Assembly (NCBI GenBank): GCA_023442945.1
Contig: JAEZWW010000026.1
Location: forward strand, 1-64,000
Length of the DNA stretch: 64,000 nucleotides
Reading direction: 5' to 3'
From: Pseudomonadota bacterium
GTDB taxonomy: Bacteria; Pseudomonadota; Gammaproteobacteria; Burkholderiales; Burkholderiaceae_C
Every line of letters starts with the position of its first letter. Position 1 is the first letter of the stretch. A program made the translations under genes and the position numbers. Below, piece by piece: positions 16,971 through 27,152 of the stretch. The notes below the pieces were generated by a model, which was given only the letters and a program-made list of their open reading frames with translations, was not told the origin of the DNA and searched no databases.

Positions 16971-18200
16971 ATGCCTCGCCTCTACGCTTCCTTTGTCCCC
17001 CTGGCCGCCGGCCTGACCTTGTCCGGCCTCAGCTGGGCGCAAAAGCCCGCCGCCCCCGTGCTGCCCGCCGCGGCCGAGGCCGCGCCCGCCTGGCAAGCCT
17101 GTCTGGGCAAGTCCGACAGCGCCCGCCTGGCCTGTTTTGACGGCTGGGCCAAGGACCAGCAAGAGCTGCTGACCGCGATCGAGGAAAAGGCCCGCTCGGT
17201 CGAAACTTCGCCCTCGCGCAACGTCGCGCCCAGCGCGCAGGCCGCGGCCGTGCGCGGCCAGGTCGCCGCCGCCGTCGCCACCACCCAGCCCGACGCCGAG
17301 ATCGCAGCCGGCTCCAGTGGTGTGATCGGCGTCGGCCTGGAGCAGGGCTGCCGCGACCGCCAGTTCTCCGAAACCTCGCGCTTCTGGGAGCTGGAATCGG
17401 GCTCCAGCTGCCCCACGTTCGGTCTGCGCGCCTTCCGCGCCAACACCGTGGCCATCGGCAGCAGCGACAAGGTCAACCGCCAGCCGACCTCGCCCAACCC
17501 CAACAACAGCGCGACCGAGCCGGTCGACTACAGCAAACATTCGATGCGCCTGCAGATCTCGGTGCGCACCAAGCTGGCCAGCGGCATCTTCACCCCGCGC
17601 GATGGCACGCTGCGCGATTCGCTGTGGGCGGGCTACACCAGCCAGTCCGAATGGCAGGTGTTCAACAGCCAGCTGTCGCGCCCCTTCCGCAACACCGACC
17701 ACATGCCGGAAATCATGTACGTCTACCCCACCACCGCCAAGCTGCCCGGCGGCTGGCTGTGGCGCTACAGCGGTGTCGGCCTGGTGCACCAGTCCAATGG
17801 CCAGAGCGACCCGCTTTCGCGCAGCTGGAACCGCGTGTACCTGATGACCGGGTTTGAAAAGGACGACCGCTTCAGCGTGCAGCTGCGCCTGTGGAAGCGC
17901 CTGTCCGAAAGCGACGAGAAGAACAACAACCCCGACATCACACGCTACCTCGGCCGGGGTGACTTGACGCTGGGCTGGAACATCGACTCCAAGAACACCG
18001 TGCGCGCCATCTACACCGGCTTCAACGGCCGCGGCTCGGGCAAGCTGGAGTGGACGCGCTCGCTGGGCGACGGCCGCGGCAACACCTTCTCGGGCCTGCG
18101 CCTGTACACGTCGATCTTCCACGGCTACGGCGACACGCTGCTGGACTACAACTACAAGCGCACGACCCTCAGCTTTGGCCTGAGCCTGGTGGACTTCTGA
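16971..18200 (+). CDS. pldA: Outer-membrane phospholipase A (OMPLA)
   Basis: 409 residues with a signal peptide ending near SGLSWAQ (about residue 24). It has a periplasmic linker of about 110 residues and then a phospholipase A1 beta-barrel (PF02253). The active-site segment VHQSNGQSDPLSRSWNR carries His273, Ser275 and Asn287, with the 2 and 14 residue spacing of the E. coli His-Ser-Asn triad. By family it is a calcium-dependent, dimer-activated enzyme that hydrolyses phospholipids in the outer leaflet. It is longer than E. coli PldA (289) because of the linker. It lies between the Pls-like synthetase and the PPTase on the same strand. Confidence 0.92.
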   Translation: MPRLYASFVPLAAGLTLSGLSWAQKPAAPVLPAAAEAAPAWQACLGKSDSARLACFDGWAKDQQELLTAIEEKARSVETSPSRNVAPSAQAAAVRGQVAAAVATTQPDAEIAAGSSGVIGVGLEQGCRDRQFSETSRFWELESGSSCPTFGLRAFRANTVAIGSSDKVNRQPTSPNPNNSATEPVDYSKHSMRLQISVRTKLASGIFTPRDGTLRDSLWAGYTSQSEWQVFNSQLSRPFRNTDHMPEIMYVYPTTAKLPGGWLWRYSGVGLVHQSNGQSDPLSRSWNRVYLMTGFEKDDRFSVQLRLWKRLSESDEKNNNPDITRYLGRGDLTLGWNIDSKNTVRAIYTGFNGRGSGKLEWTRSLGDGRGNTFSGLRLYTSIFHGYGDTLLDYNYKRTTLSFGLSLVDF

Positions 18201-18229
18201 TCGGTCACAACCCTCGATTTCAAGAAAAA

Positions 18230-18282
18230 CAGGCCGCTGGCCCTACAGTGATCTCCGCGAGCAGCTATCAAAAATGTAGTTG
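18230..18282 (-). repeat. Interspersed repeat, copy in reverse orientation
   Basis: Reads GGCCGCTGGCCCTACAGTG, ATCTCCGCGAGCAGCTATCA on the plus strand, the reverse complement of the family core. It sits between the pldA stop and the PPTase start. Confidence 0.8.
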
Positions 18283-18335
18283 CATAGGCTGTGCGCATTC
18301 GCTGTCAGCGCCGGAGCCAGCGCATTGAAGCGCCC

Positions 18336-18986
18336 ATGATCGGCGCCCCCCAGCCCTGCCGATTCGACGGTGACGACGCGCCCGATGCGCCCCGCGTCTG
18401 GGCTCTGGCCGTGGCCCGCGATGTGCCCGGCGCCTCGCCTGAAGCCACGCGCCAGCGCGCGCGCGACCAGGCGCGCGCCACCTTGCGCGCGTTGCTGGCC
18501 GAGCACTTTGCGCTGCCCTTGTCGGCCATCGCGCTGGACGACCGGCGCGGTGCCCGCGTGCGCGCTGTGCTGGTCGCGGGCACGCCCGTGCCGCCCGGCT
18601 GGGCCACGCTCGGCCTGTCGATCAGCCACGAGGCGGACGTTGCCTTGATCGCCCTGCGCACCGCCGGTCCGGTGGGCGTTGACCTCGCGGCTTTGCCCGT
18701 TGGCTGGCCGGGCGAGGACGACGCGGCCGACGTGCTGCAGCGCCAGGCCGCGCTGTACTTGGGCCCCGATCACGCGGCAGCGCAGCGGGGTGCGGACGCA
18801 GCGGCTTTCGTGCGCGGCTGGGCCGCGCTGGAGGCGCGCCTCAAATGCCTGGAAGCGCCGCTCGCCGAGTGGTCGCCAGCACTGGCGGCGCGGTTGGCGC
18901 GCTGCGACACCGCCGCGTTGGCCCTGCCGCCCGATTTGGCGGCGCGCCTGCCAGCGCCCGCGGCGGCGGCAGTGGCGTGGGCATGA
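18336..18986 (+). CDS. 4'-phosphopantetheinyl transferase (Sfp/AcpT superfamily)
   Basis: 216 residues. The superfamily motifs are present in order: SISHEADVALIAL (P1-like SxSH), GPVGVDLAAL (Mg-binding GVD), and WAALEARLKCLEAPL, equivalent to the WxxKEAxxK signature with Glu and Lys kept. It transfers phosphopantetheine from CoA to carrier-protein serines. Context strongly suggests that Ser575 of the Pls-like synthetase 1.6 kb upstream is a substrate. ATG 18336 is chosen because an in-frame codon further upstream falls within the interspersed repeat. Confidence 0.85.
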   Translation: MIGAPQPCRFDGDDAPDAPRVWALAVARDVPGASPEATRQRARDQARATLRALLAEHFALPLSAIALDDRRGARVRAVLVAGTPVPPGWATLGLSISHEADVALIALRTAGPVGVDLAALPVGWPGEDDAADVLQRQAALYLGPDHAAAQRGADAAAFVRGWAALEARLKCLEAPLAEWSPALAARLARCDTAALALPPDLAARLPAPAAAAVAWA

Positions 18987-19072
18987 GGGTTGAGCGGCTG
19001 GACCCGCGACACCCGCGCGTCATTGAGGCGGTGCGTGGGCGGGCTTATCCGTGCACGCCCTGTGCGCACCAG

Positions 19073-19140
19073 ATTGCTATTCAATCAATAGCTGATCGCG
19101 CTGATGACTCTAGGGCTGGCACCCTGAATGGCTTGAAATC
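19073..19140 (+). repeat. Interspersed repeat
   Basis: ATTGCTATTCAATCAATAGC, then TGATCGCGCTGATGA and CTCTAGGGCTGGCACCC follow the family core. It fills the gap between two converging genes. Confidence 0.75.
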
Positions 19141-19151
19141 GCTGGCTTGGC

Positions 19152-20198
<1,047 letters not shown>

Positions 20199-20336
20199 GC
20201 CCGAATTGTAGGCAGCGGGGCATGGCCTCGAGGGGTGTGGGCGCTTCGTGGGCGCCGCCACACTTCGGCGCGCAGCGAAACATCGCGGGGTCGGGGTGCG
20301 CCAGACTGGGTTCCTGTTTCATGCAAGACCGTCACC

Positions 20337-20675
20337 ATGCCCGTCACCTGCTTCATCCGCTACCAGATCGACCCGTTCCAGCGCGCCGCCTTCGTTGCCT
20401 ACGCCGAGGCCTGGGGCCGCATCATCCCGCGCTGCGGTGGCGAGTTGATCGGCTACTTCGTGCCGAGCGAAGGCACCAACGATATCGCCTGGGGCCTGAT
20501 CGGCTTCGACAGCCTGGCCGCGTACGAGCGTTACCGCACCACGCTGCGCGCCGACGCCGAAGGGCGCGCCAACTTCGAGATGGCGCAGGCGCAGCGCTTC
20601 ATCCTGCGCGAAGAGCGCACCTGGCTGGAAGGCGTGGCCGGCACGTTGAACCGCGCGACTGAGGTGGCGCCGTGA
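20337..20675 (+). CDS. NIPSNAP-family protein
   Basis: 112 residues, a ferredoxin-like alpha/beta-barrel fold. [33 protein letters not shown] and [18 protein letters not shown] are typical of NIPSNAP proteins. The biochemical role is not established for this family in bacteria. It is the first gene of a tight three-gene operon with a monooxygenase-like protein and an ArsR-type regulator (4 and 1 base overlaps), so it is probably controlled by that regulator. Confidence 0.75.
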   Translation: MPVTCFIRYQIDPFQRAAFVAYAEAWGRIIPRCGGELIGYFVPSEGTNDIAWGLIGFDSLAAYERYRTTLRADAEGRANFEMAQAQRFILREERTWLEGVAGTLNRATEVAP

Positions 20676-21016
20676 TTGCCGTCATCTTTGAATTGCAGCC
20701 GTGCGAAGGCTTGGCCGATCGCTATTTCGCGCTGGCGGCCGAGCTGCGCGAGACGCTGGTGCAGCAGCCGGGCTTCCTCTCGGTCGAGCGCTTTGAAAGC
20801 CTGACGCAGCCGGGGCGCTTCCTGTCGCTCAGCTTCTGGACGGACGAGGCGGCCGTGCGCGGCTGGCGCCAGCAAATGGCGCACCGCGACGCGCAGCGCG
20901 AAGGCCGCGCCAGCGTCTTCGCCGACTACCGCCTGCGCGTGGCCGAGGTGCTGCGCGACTATGGCTTGCACGAACGCCATCAAGCCCCCGCCGATGCACG
21001 CGATGCGTTAGGCTGA
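20672..21016 (+). CDS. Antibiotic biosynthesis monooxygenase (ABM) domain protein
   Basis: 114 residues starting with GTG in a GTGA overlap with the preceding stop. It shows the dimeric alpha/beta-barrel pattern of ABM proteins: [45 protein letters not shown]. Members act as quinol or heme-related monooxygenases or as small-molecule binders; the substrate cannot be inferred. It is coupled to the NIPSNAP and ArsR-like genes. Confidence 0.75.
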   Translation: MIAVIFELQPCEGLADRYFALAAELRETLVQQPGFLSVERFESLTQPGRFLSLSFWTDEAAVRGWRQQMAHRDAQREGRASVFADYRLRVAEVLRDYGLHERHQAPADARDALG

Positions 21017-21714
21017 TGGCGATGAGCCGCCCCGCCACCGTCTTGCACGAACCGCGCATCGCCCGCGTGGCGGCGCTGCTGGCCGACCCGGCGCGCTCGC
21101 GCATGCTGGCCTGCCTGCTGTCGGGCGAGTTGGCCAGCGCGGGCGAGTTGGCGCGTGTCGCGTCGGTCACACCGTCCACCGCCAGCGGGCACCTGGCGCG
21201 TCTGCTGGACGAAGGTCTGGTCAGCTGCGAAGCGCGCGGGCGGCACCGCTACTACCGTCTGGCCAACCCCGAGGTCGCGCACGCGCTGGAGGCCCTGGCC
21301 GTGGTGGCCGAGCGGACGGAACACGCCAGGGCATGGTCGCAGCCTGCACGCCAGCGGCTGCGGCGAGCGCGCTGTTGCTATGGCCATATTGCCGGCGAGT
21401 TGGGGGTGCGCCTGTGGAACACGTGGCTGGAGGCCGGGGCCTTGCAGCCCATGGCACAGGGTTTGGCGCTGACGCCCGAAGGCCTGGCCTGGTTCGCTCG
21501 CGTCAGCATGGCGGTGCCTAGCCCTAACCGTGCACGCCGATTTGCCTACGCCTGTCACGATTGGTCGGAGCGCGCGGATCACCTGGCGGGCCAATTGGCC
21601 GACGTCTGGCTTGACCATTGCCTAGCCCAAGATTGGTTGCGACGCGGCGAGGGGCGCGCACTGGAACTGACGCCCAAGGGCCAGCACGACTTGCTGCCGC
21701 TGCTGGTGGCGTAA
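21016..21714 (+). CDS. ArsR-family winged-helix transcriptional regulator
   Basis: 232 residues, with an N-terminal winged helix (RVAALLADPARSRMLACLL, then SVTPSTASGHLARLLDEGLV and the wing ARGRHRYYRL). A C-terminal extension of about 130 residues is longer than in minimal ArsR proteins. Probably a local repressor of the two upstream genes, since its start overlaps the ABM stop by one base. The inducer is unknown. The C-terminal half is less GC-biased than the N-terminal half, next to the low-GC island. Confidence 0.8.
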   Translation: MAMSRPATVLHEPRIARVAALLADPARSRMLACLLSGELASAGELARVASVTPSTASGHLARLLDEGLVSCEARGRHRYYRLANPEVAHALEALAVVAERTEHARAWSQPARQRLRRARCCYGHIAGELGVRLWNTWLEAGALQPMAQGLALTPEGLAWFARVSMAVPSPNRARRFAYACHDWSERADHLAGQLADVWLDHCLAQDWLRRGEGRALELTPKGQHDLLPLLVA

Positions 21715-21822
21715 GAGGCATAGCGAACCCTGCCTCATCATCCTGCACGGAGGAGGAGGCAACAGGGGTTCCGTCGCGGGGCGTTGCGCTGCTATAAAAC
21801 GTGGGTTGAAGCGCGGAACCTT

Positions 21823-22773
21823 ATGTCGACCCATCCTATACACCTTGTCATCAAAAGTGGCGGCAGACAGGCCATCCCTGAATGGCGGACGTTATTTAAA
21901 GAACTGGCACCCCATGTGGAGGTGCACGACTGGTACAGCGAGGCAATCGATAAAAGACTGGTGAAATTCGCACTGGTTTGGGAGCCCGAAGAAGGCAGGC
22001 TTTCAGAGTTTCCCCAACTCCAAGCTGTGATCAGCTCAGCGGCGGGCGTCGATCACATCTTGAGGGACCCGCATCTGCCGGCTCAGATTCCCATCATCAG
22101 GATGGTCACAGAAGAAACCCAGGCCAGAATGGCCCAATTCTGTGCCATGGCCGCTCTGATGGCGAAAAACGATGTTCTGAGAATCGTTGAGCAGCAGCGT
22201 GCAAGACAGTGGATTGAATTCAATCCACCCTATACGGCAGAAGAACTGACAGTTGGGATCCTGGGGCTTGGCACATTGGGCAGCGCCGCAGCAACCCTGC
22301 TGAAGGCGATTGGTTTCCAGGTCATTGGGTGGTCGAAAAGCGCCAAGCAGATCAATGGCGTGGAGTCTTTCAGCGTCGATGCACTTCCGCACATCGTGCG
22401 TCGGAGCCATATCCTCATCTCCATCCTGCCCGATACAGCACAGACCAAGGGCATTTTGAGCCCATACCTGCTGAATGAGTTACCCAAGGGGGCCTATATC
22501 ATCAACGTCGGCCGGGGTACTCATCTTGATGAGCTCGGACTTCTCCAGGCGCTCGATTCGGGGCATCTCGGGGGAGCAATACTCGACGTGGTTGATCCCG
22601 AGCCCCTGCCGGAAGGGTCACCGCTGTGGCGCCATCCGCGGATATTGATTTCTCCCCATACCGCGGCCACCCCCAGCCTTCGCGCGAAGGCGGTGCATGC
22701 AGCCCGCAGTATTGCTGAATGGGAGCGAGGAGAGGGTTTCAGCAACGCGTACTGTCGCCAGCGCGGGTATTGA
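21823..22773 (+). CDS. D-2-hydroxyacid dehydrogenase, glyoxylate/hydroxypyruvate reductase A type
   Basis: 316 residues (E. coli GhrA 312). Rossmann motif GILGLGTLGSAA, then the catalytic Arg-Glu-His set in INVGRGTHL, VVDPEPLPEGSPLW and ISPHTAATPS. Family members reduce glyoxylate or hydroxypyruvate with NAD(P)H. The start at 21823 is preceded by GCGGAA at good spacing. Codon use is clearly less GC3-biased than in flanking genes. It is convergent with the FAD oxidase. Together with the neighbouring oxidase it could recycle glyoxylate-like products of amine or amino-acid oxidation; that link is inference. Confidence 0.85.
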   Translation: MSTHPIHLVIKSGGRQAIPEWRTLFKELAPHVEVHDWYSEAIDKRLVKFALVWEPEEGRLSEFPQLQAVISSAAGVDHILRDPHLPAQIPIIRMVTEETQARMAQFCAMAALMAKNDVLRIVEQQRARQWIEFNPPYTAEELTVGILGLGTLGSAAATLLKAIGFQVIGWSKSAKQINGVESFSVDALPHIVRRSHILISILPDTAQTKGILSPYLLNELPKGAYIINVGRGTHLDELGLLQALDSGHLGGAILDVVDPEPLPEGSPLWRHPRILISPHTAATPSLRAKAVHAARSIAEWERGEGFSNAYCRQRGY

Positions 22774-22892
22774 CTCGCTGTAAATCCACCTGAGCGGACG
22801 GTGGCTCCATGAATGCGTAGGCGTGCGTGGATGCGCGCGCAGGAGGACGAGTCGACAAATTTGCGTCAGTGCGGCTGCCCGCTCCGATTTAA

Positions 22893-24182
22893 TTAAACGC
22901 CGCCGTCTCGCATTTTGTACCAGGCAATCACGGCAGCAAGGTACAGCCTTCTCAATCCAAAAAATGGCAATTTCTCTATAGGGCTGGGCGGCACGGGCAG
23001 GGCGTCTGTCCTGTCGGTGGCCAGACACTCCGCCAATGCAATTCCCATTCGTGATTGAAGGCCAACACCACGACCTTGGCAGCCTATGTCTATCAGTAAG
23101 CCAGGGGCGGGTTGGTGAATGTGCGGCATGAAATCTCGGGTGACTGCGACGTGACCGCACCACCTGAATTCGATCGGACAATCTTTGGCTTGAGGGAAAA
23201 TCTTCTTGACGGCGCCTTCCAAATGGAGCCATTGCGCGGGATCGTTCGGCTCGGAAAATGAGCCTCTCCCTCCCATCAGCAACCGTCCAGTGTGATCAAT
23301 TCGGTAGTAGAGCAACAGATTTCTTCCATCGGAACTGACGTGCCCTTGCGGAAGAATGGACGCTTTCACATCGTGAGGCAACGGTTGAGTTGCCACGATG
23401 AAGGAATTCGCACTGATGATCGTCTTTTTGAGGTCGGGCCAGAGATCTCCGGTATAACCGTTTGATGCAATGAGGACTTTTGTGCAGGTGATGCTGGGGC
23501 CGTTCGCGGTCTTCACTCGCCAACGGTCTTTAACGCGCATCAGTTCGATCGCCGGGCTTCGGGTATAAATTTTCGCGCCGTGTGCCAAGGCGACGCGACC
23601 GAGTTCACGCGCGTAACTGAGCGGTTGGATACCGCCGCCACGCGGATCGACCCAGCCGCCCAGGTACCGATCCGAGCCCAAAATGCGCGCAACGCCCGCT
23701 TTATCCAGCAGTTCGGCATCTACGCCAAGTTCGCTCCAGTCCTTCACTCGGCGTTGAACCGCGTGGAGCGCCTCGCTGTTGTGCGCGCCCTGCACCCAAC
23801 CCTTGCGGACATGAGGAACGCGCAACTGATGTTTCGCTATCAAGGAGAACACGGTGTCCGCCGTGGTCGCAGAAAACTCCGCCAGTCGCTCCCCACGGTC
23901 GCGCCCCAGTTTCTCCCGCAGTTCACTGGGGTCGTACTTGAGACCCGGGATCACTTGGCCGCCGTTACGCCCAGACCCCCCAAACCCGATCTCTTCAGCT
24001 TCCAGTATGGTGACATTAAGGCCTCGTTCGGCCAGGTGAAGCGCGGTGCTTAGTCCGCAAAAACCCGCGCCCACAATCGCAATATCCGTTTCGAGGTCGT
24101 TGTCCAACGGTACTGTCGCAGGCGCCTCTACGGCCGTCGCGGCCCAGAGTGATTTATGCAAAGGAAAATATTTTGAAGTCAT
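22893..24182 (-). CDS. FAD-dependent amine/amino-acid oxidase (DAO family, PuuB/DadA-like)
   Basis: 429 residues. The N-terminal FAD-binding motif is IAIVGAGFCGLSTALHLAERG, followed by GFGGSGRNGGQVIPG, characteristic of the gamma-glutamylputrescine-oxidase/DAO branch. The C-terminal FAD contact is DIGCQGRGVGLQSRMG. The likely reaction is oxidative deamination of an amine or amino acid, releasing H2O2 or passing electrons to a quinone. The substrate is not determined. It is the last gene of a five-gene minus-strand series with an amino-acid ABC transporter and an XRE-cupin regulator, so its substrate is probably what the transporter imports. Lower GC than the chromosome average. Confidence 0.83.
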   Translation of the reverse strand: MTSKYFPLHKSLWAATAVEAPATVPLDNDLETDIAIVGAGFCGLSTALHLAERGLNVTILEAEEIGFGGSGRNGGQVIPGLKYDPSELREKLGRDRGERLAEFSATTADTVFSLIAKHQLRVPHVRKGWVQGAHNSEALHAVQRRVKDWSELGVDAELLDKAGVARILGSDRYLGGWVDPRGGGIQPLSYARELGRVALAHGAKIYTRSPAIELMRVKDRWRVKTANGPSITCTKVLIASNGYTGDLWPDLKKTIISANSFIVATQPLPHDVKASILPQGHVSSDGRNLLLYYRIDHTGRLLMGGRGSFSEPNDPAQWLHLEGAVKKIFPQAKDCPIEFRWCGHVAVTRDFMPHIHQPAPGLLIDIGCQGRGVGLQSRMGIALAECLATDRTDALPVPPSPIEKLPFFGLRRLYLAAVIAWYKMRDGGV

Positions 24183-24220
24183 GACTCATCCGCGAGGCTA
24201 ACGAGAGACAGCTAGGTTAA

Positions 24221-24952
24221 TTAAAATTTATGTAACACGCGTTTGAGAAAGTCTTGAGTTCTCGGGTGTTGTGGATGGGTGAGAACTTCCTTGGCGGGCC
24301 CTTGCTCCACGATTACACCACCGTCAATAAAAATCACCCTGTCAGCCACTTCGCTTGCGAACTGCATTTCGTGCGTCACTACCACCATGGTCATTCCAGA
24401 CTTGGCGAGGTCGCGCATGACTTCCAGAACATCGCCCACCAGTTCGGGGTCTAGCGCAGAGGTGGGTTCGTCAAAGAGAATCGCTTTGGGCTTCAGAGCC
24501 AGGGCCCGAGCAATCGCGACACGCTGCTGCTGTCCCCCAGACAACTGCGGTGGAAAAGCATTTTCCTTGCTGTTCAGACCCACCATCCCGAGCAATTCCC
24601 TTGCATGCTTTATCGCGTCGTTTCGTGGGATTTTTTTGACGTAGACCGGGCCTTCGATGATATTTTCAAGAACGGTGCGGTGGGGGAACAGGTTGAATCT
24701 CTGAAAAACCATGGTCGCCTCCATACGAATGGCCTGTATGGATTTCGAATCCGCGTGGACTTCTTTGCCGTCAACCGCAATAAGGCCGTCCTGATACGCC
24801 TCGAGGCCGTTGATGCATCGCAGGATCGTCGACTTTCCTGAGCCTGACGGACCTACAATACAAACCACTTCCCCTGCGGCGATGTCTATGTCAATCCCCT
24901 TAAGCACTTCATGGTGTCCATAGGATTTACGTAGGTTCTGGACAGTAATCAT
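24221..24952 (-). CDS. Polar amino acid ABC transporter, ATP-binding subunit
   Basis: 243 residues. Walker [19 protein letters not shown], signature [19 protein letters not shown], Walker [17 protein letters not shown], switch His in [10 protein letters not shown]. Close to GlnQ/HisP. Its start overlaps the permease stop (ATGA). It powers import of the ligand of the binding protein at 25640-26398. Confidence 0.93.
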   Translation of the reverse strand: MITVQNLRKSYGHHEVLKGIDIDIAAGEVVCIVGPSGSGKSTILRCINGLEAYQDGLIAVDGKEVHADSKSIQAIRMEATMVFQRFNLFPHRTVLENIIEGPVYVKKIPRNDAIKHARELLGMVGLNSKENAFPPQLSGGQQQRVAIARALALKPKAILFDEPTSALDPELVGDVLEVMRDLAKSGMTMVVVTHEMQFASEVADRVIFIDGGVIVEQGPAKEVLTHPQHPRTQDFLKRVLHKF

Positions 24953-25599
24953 TTAGTATTGCGCCTCTCCAGGTATCGAACCAGCAGAATGAGCGGCACG
25001 CACATCGCCATGTAAATCAGCGCAACCAGCGTGAAGACGGTCGCATTCTGGAAGGTTGATGTAGCAATTAACTTTCCCTGCAAGGCCAACTCGGCGACGG
25101 TGATGGTCGAGGCTTGCGACGAATCCTTCAGCATCATCACGACAATGTTGCCGTAAGGCGGCAAAACGATCTTGACGGCTTGGGGAAGGATGACTCGGCG
25201 CATCGCCATTGGCCAGGTCATGCCGATGGATTGCGCGGCCTCCATCTGTCCCTTATCAATGGCTTCTATGCCGGCGCGAAAGTTTTCTGCTTGGTATGCC
25301 GAATAGGCGATACCCAATCCCAGTATGGCGGCTTGAACTGCAGAAAGAGAAAGGCCGGCGTCGGGCAGAACAAAATAAATGTAAAATAGGATGACGATGA
25401 TCGGAATGCTTCGCAGGATGTTGACCACACCCGTGCTGATCCAAACGAGCGATCGTATTCCCGAAACTCGCATGACCGCCCAGACCAATCCCAGCAGGGT
25501 CGAGAGGGCCAAGGAGCCTAGCGTCACGATGATGGTGAGTTTCGCCCCTTGCAACAGGATCGGTAGAAATTCCCGCGAGTGGTCGAAAAATGTTGTCAA
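24949..25599 (-). CDS. Polar amino acid ABC transporter, permease subunit
   Basis: 216 residues, about five membrane helices, with the HisM/GlnP-type coupling loop [20 protein letters not shown]. The start appears to be TTG at 25599, supported by an AGGA element about eight bases upstream; no in-frame ATG is well placed. Only one permease gene is present, so it would act as a homodimer. Confidence 0.88.
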   Translation of the reverse strand: MTTFFDHSREFLPILLQGAKLTIIVTLGSLALSTLLGLVWAVMRVSGIRSLVWISTGVVNILRSIPIIVILFYIYFVLPDAGLSLSAVQAAILGLGIAYSAYQAENFRAGIEAIDKGQMEAAQSIGMTWPMAMRRVILPQAVKIVLPPYGNIVVMMLKDSSQASTITVAELALQGKLIATSTFQNATVFTLVALIYMAMCVPLILLVRYLERRNTK

Positions 25600-25639
25600 T
25601 GGCCTGTCCTTTCCCGCTCTGAACGAAAGCGTCAGATAT

Positions 25640-26398
25640 TCAAAGTCCCCGTTTTTTGATCAAATTGTTGATGGTTCCATCGGCCGATAACTTTTCCAAG
25701 GCAGCGTTGATTTTAGTCATCAGCTGCGCGTCATCTTTGCGTGCGCCGATGCCAATACTATTTGACAAGGTCGGCTTGTAGCTTTTCAAGACGCGAAGGT
25801 TAGGAAATTGCCCTTGCGATACCGCATGGACAGCGATGGGGTAATCTAGCATCCCGAGGTCGATGCGCCCAGAATTGGCATCGCGCATGAGGTCTGCGGT
25901 AGTGTCGTAGAGTTTCACTTCCTTGAATTTCCCGCTTTTCTGAAGGGGCTCAACATAGGCTGTGCCTACTTGCACGCCGATGACTTTGCCTTTCATGTCG
26001 TCCCAGGTGACGTATTCTTTGGTGTCCGACTTGGGTGTGACCACGCCTTCGCCATAGGTATATACCTTGTTGGAGAAGTTGATGACCTTGAGTCTCTCCG
26101 GCGTGATCAGCATGGCGGCTGAAATGAGATCAATGCGACTGGATGTCAGAGAGCTGATCAGTGTCGAAAACTGCATGGGTTCGATTTGAACGCCGAATCC
26201 CGCTTCCTTTCCGACGGCAGTGACCACGTCGACCATCAGGCCCTCAATTTTGTTGGTCTTGGTATCCAGGAATGTAAATGGCGCGCCTGTTGGTGTGGAA
26301 CCCACTTTCAAGGTTTTGGGCTGCGCCACTGCAAGACCGGTGGTCATCAGGCCGGCAGCAAGCGCGGCCATAAGCATTTTTTTAGCAGTCGTCATCAT
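25640..26398 (-). CDS. Polar amino acid ABC transporter, substrate-binding protein
   Basis: 252 residues with a signal peptide (KKMLMAALAAGLMTTGLAVA, cleavage near AQP) and the family-3 solute-binding fold: KVGSTPTGAPFTFLD at the N-terminus, ISAAMLITPERLKVINFS, and GTAYVEPLQKSG. The ligand is probably an amino acid or small amine. Two tandem ATG codons can serve as start. Its gene lies between the regulator and the permease. Confidence 0.88.
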   Translation of the reverse strand: MMTTAKKMLMAALAAGLMTTGLAVAQPKTLKVGSTPTGAPFTFLDTKTNKIEGLMVDVVTAVGKEAGFGVQIEPMQFSTLISSLTSSRIDLISAAMLITPERLKVINFSNKVYTYGEGVVTPKSDTKEYVTWDDMKGKVIGVQVGTAYVEPLQKSGKFKEVKLYDTTADLMRDANSGRIDLGMLDYPIAVHAVSQGQFPNLRVLKSYKPTLSNSIGIGARKDDAQLMTKINAALEKLSADGTINNLIKKRGL

Positions 26399-26445
26399 TT
26401 GTCTTCCTTTGCTGTGGTTGAAAGCTGGCGATTTTTTTGGAACTC

Positions 26446-27057
26446 TTAATTGGAAATGACTTTAGGACTCCTGTGTCCAATGGCCCAGAAAACGATAGTC
26501 GGGATATTGCCGCTGTTGCTCCATCGACGTAATGTTGAGCCCTTGTGATAAAAGCTGTCTCCTTCGCAAAGGCTGTAAGTTTGGTCATTAAGCGTCAATT
26601 CGAGCCTGCCCTGTACCACGTACCCGACGGTATGGTTTTCGGCTGTCGCAAACATCGTCGCTCCCGTTGAGCCTCCCGGCTGGATGACGGCGCGGTACAT
26701 TTCTACCCCGCTTTCCTGTCGGGCGGCAGGAGGTGTGATATTTTCTTTAAGGATGCCTTTGTCGGAAAAGGTCAGGCTGATGTGGTGGCCAGATCGCGCG
26801 ATGAGGGAGTTTCCGTCTGGCCCGTCAATCGGTTGGGCCTGGCGGACAAATTCATCCAAGGGTCTTCCGAGGCAGGCCGACAGCCGCCGCAGGTTGATCA
26901 TGGAAACTGATCGCAATCCCCTTTCAATCTGACTCAGTAGGCTGATGGAGATCTCACAGGCTTCGGCAACCTCTTTCAGTGATTTTCGAAGCTCCATTCG
27001 GCGCGATCGAAGTTGCTCGCCTATCCAGATGTCAACGACCGACCGCGGTGACTCCAT
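26446..27057 (-). CDS. XRE-family regulator with C-terminal cupin domain
   Basis: 203 residues. Helix-turn-helix at about 12-65 (LKEVAEACEISISLLSQIERG), cupin_2 domain at about 125-200 (YVVQGRLELTLNDQTYSL and GDSFYHKGSTLRRWSN). This is the PuuR-like architecture, which usually represses amine or amino-acid catabolic genes and releases DNA on ligand binding. ATG 27057 is chosen because the HTH domain follows directly; 31 upstream codons look non-coding. A strong palindrome upstream (27136-27152) is a candidate operator. Confidence 0.85.
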   Translation of the reverse strand: MESPRSVVDIWIGEQLRSRRMELRKSLKEVAEACEISISLLSQIERGLRSVSMINLRRLSACLGRPLDEFVRQAQPIDGPDGNSLIARSGHHISLTFSDKGILKENITPPAARQESGVEMYRAVIQPGGSTGATMFATAENHTVGYVVQGRLELTLNDQTYSLCEGDSFYHKGSTLRRWSNSGNIPTIVFWAIGHRSPKVISN

Positions 27058-27135
27058 GTGGTTGTCCCTGAATTGGTGGGAATAGATTTTTCTGCTGGAA
27101 AACCTGCGAAGCTTTCGACCTGTTTTTCTGGCGAT

Positions 27136-27152
27136 TTGTGAAAATTTCACAA
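27136..27152. promoter_or_regulatory. Candidate operator: palindrome upstream of the XRE-cupin gene
   Basis: TTGTGAAAATTTCACAA, an eight-base perfect inverted repeat around one base, 79-95 bases before the regulator start. A further GTGAAA half-site follows, making a second TTTCAC-N6-GTGAAA arrangement that shares an arm. The position suits autoregulation of the transporter/oxidase operon. Confidence 0.45.

Noticed and set aside
20199..20336. SAH or cobalamin riboswitch in front of metH
   Set aside because: I looked for the conserved GAGG-GCGCTGC and CCAGGCTCGG elements of SAH riboswitches and for a B12 box on the minus strand and found neither.
26056..26067. AGGTATATACCT as a third HutC operator
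   Set aside because: It lies inside the coding sequence of the binding-protein gene and differs from TGTATATACA at the outer bases of both arms.
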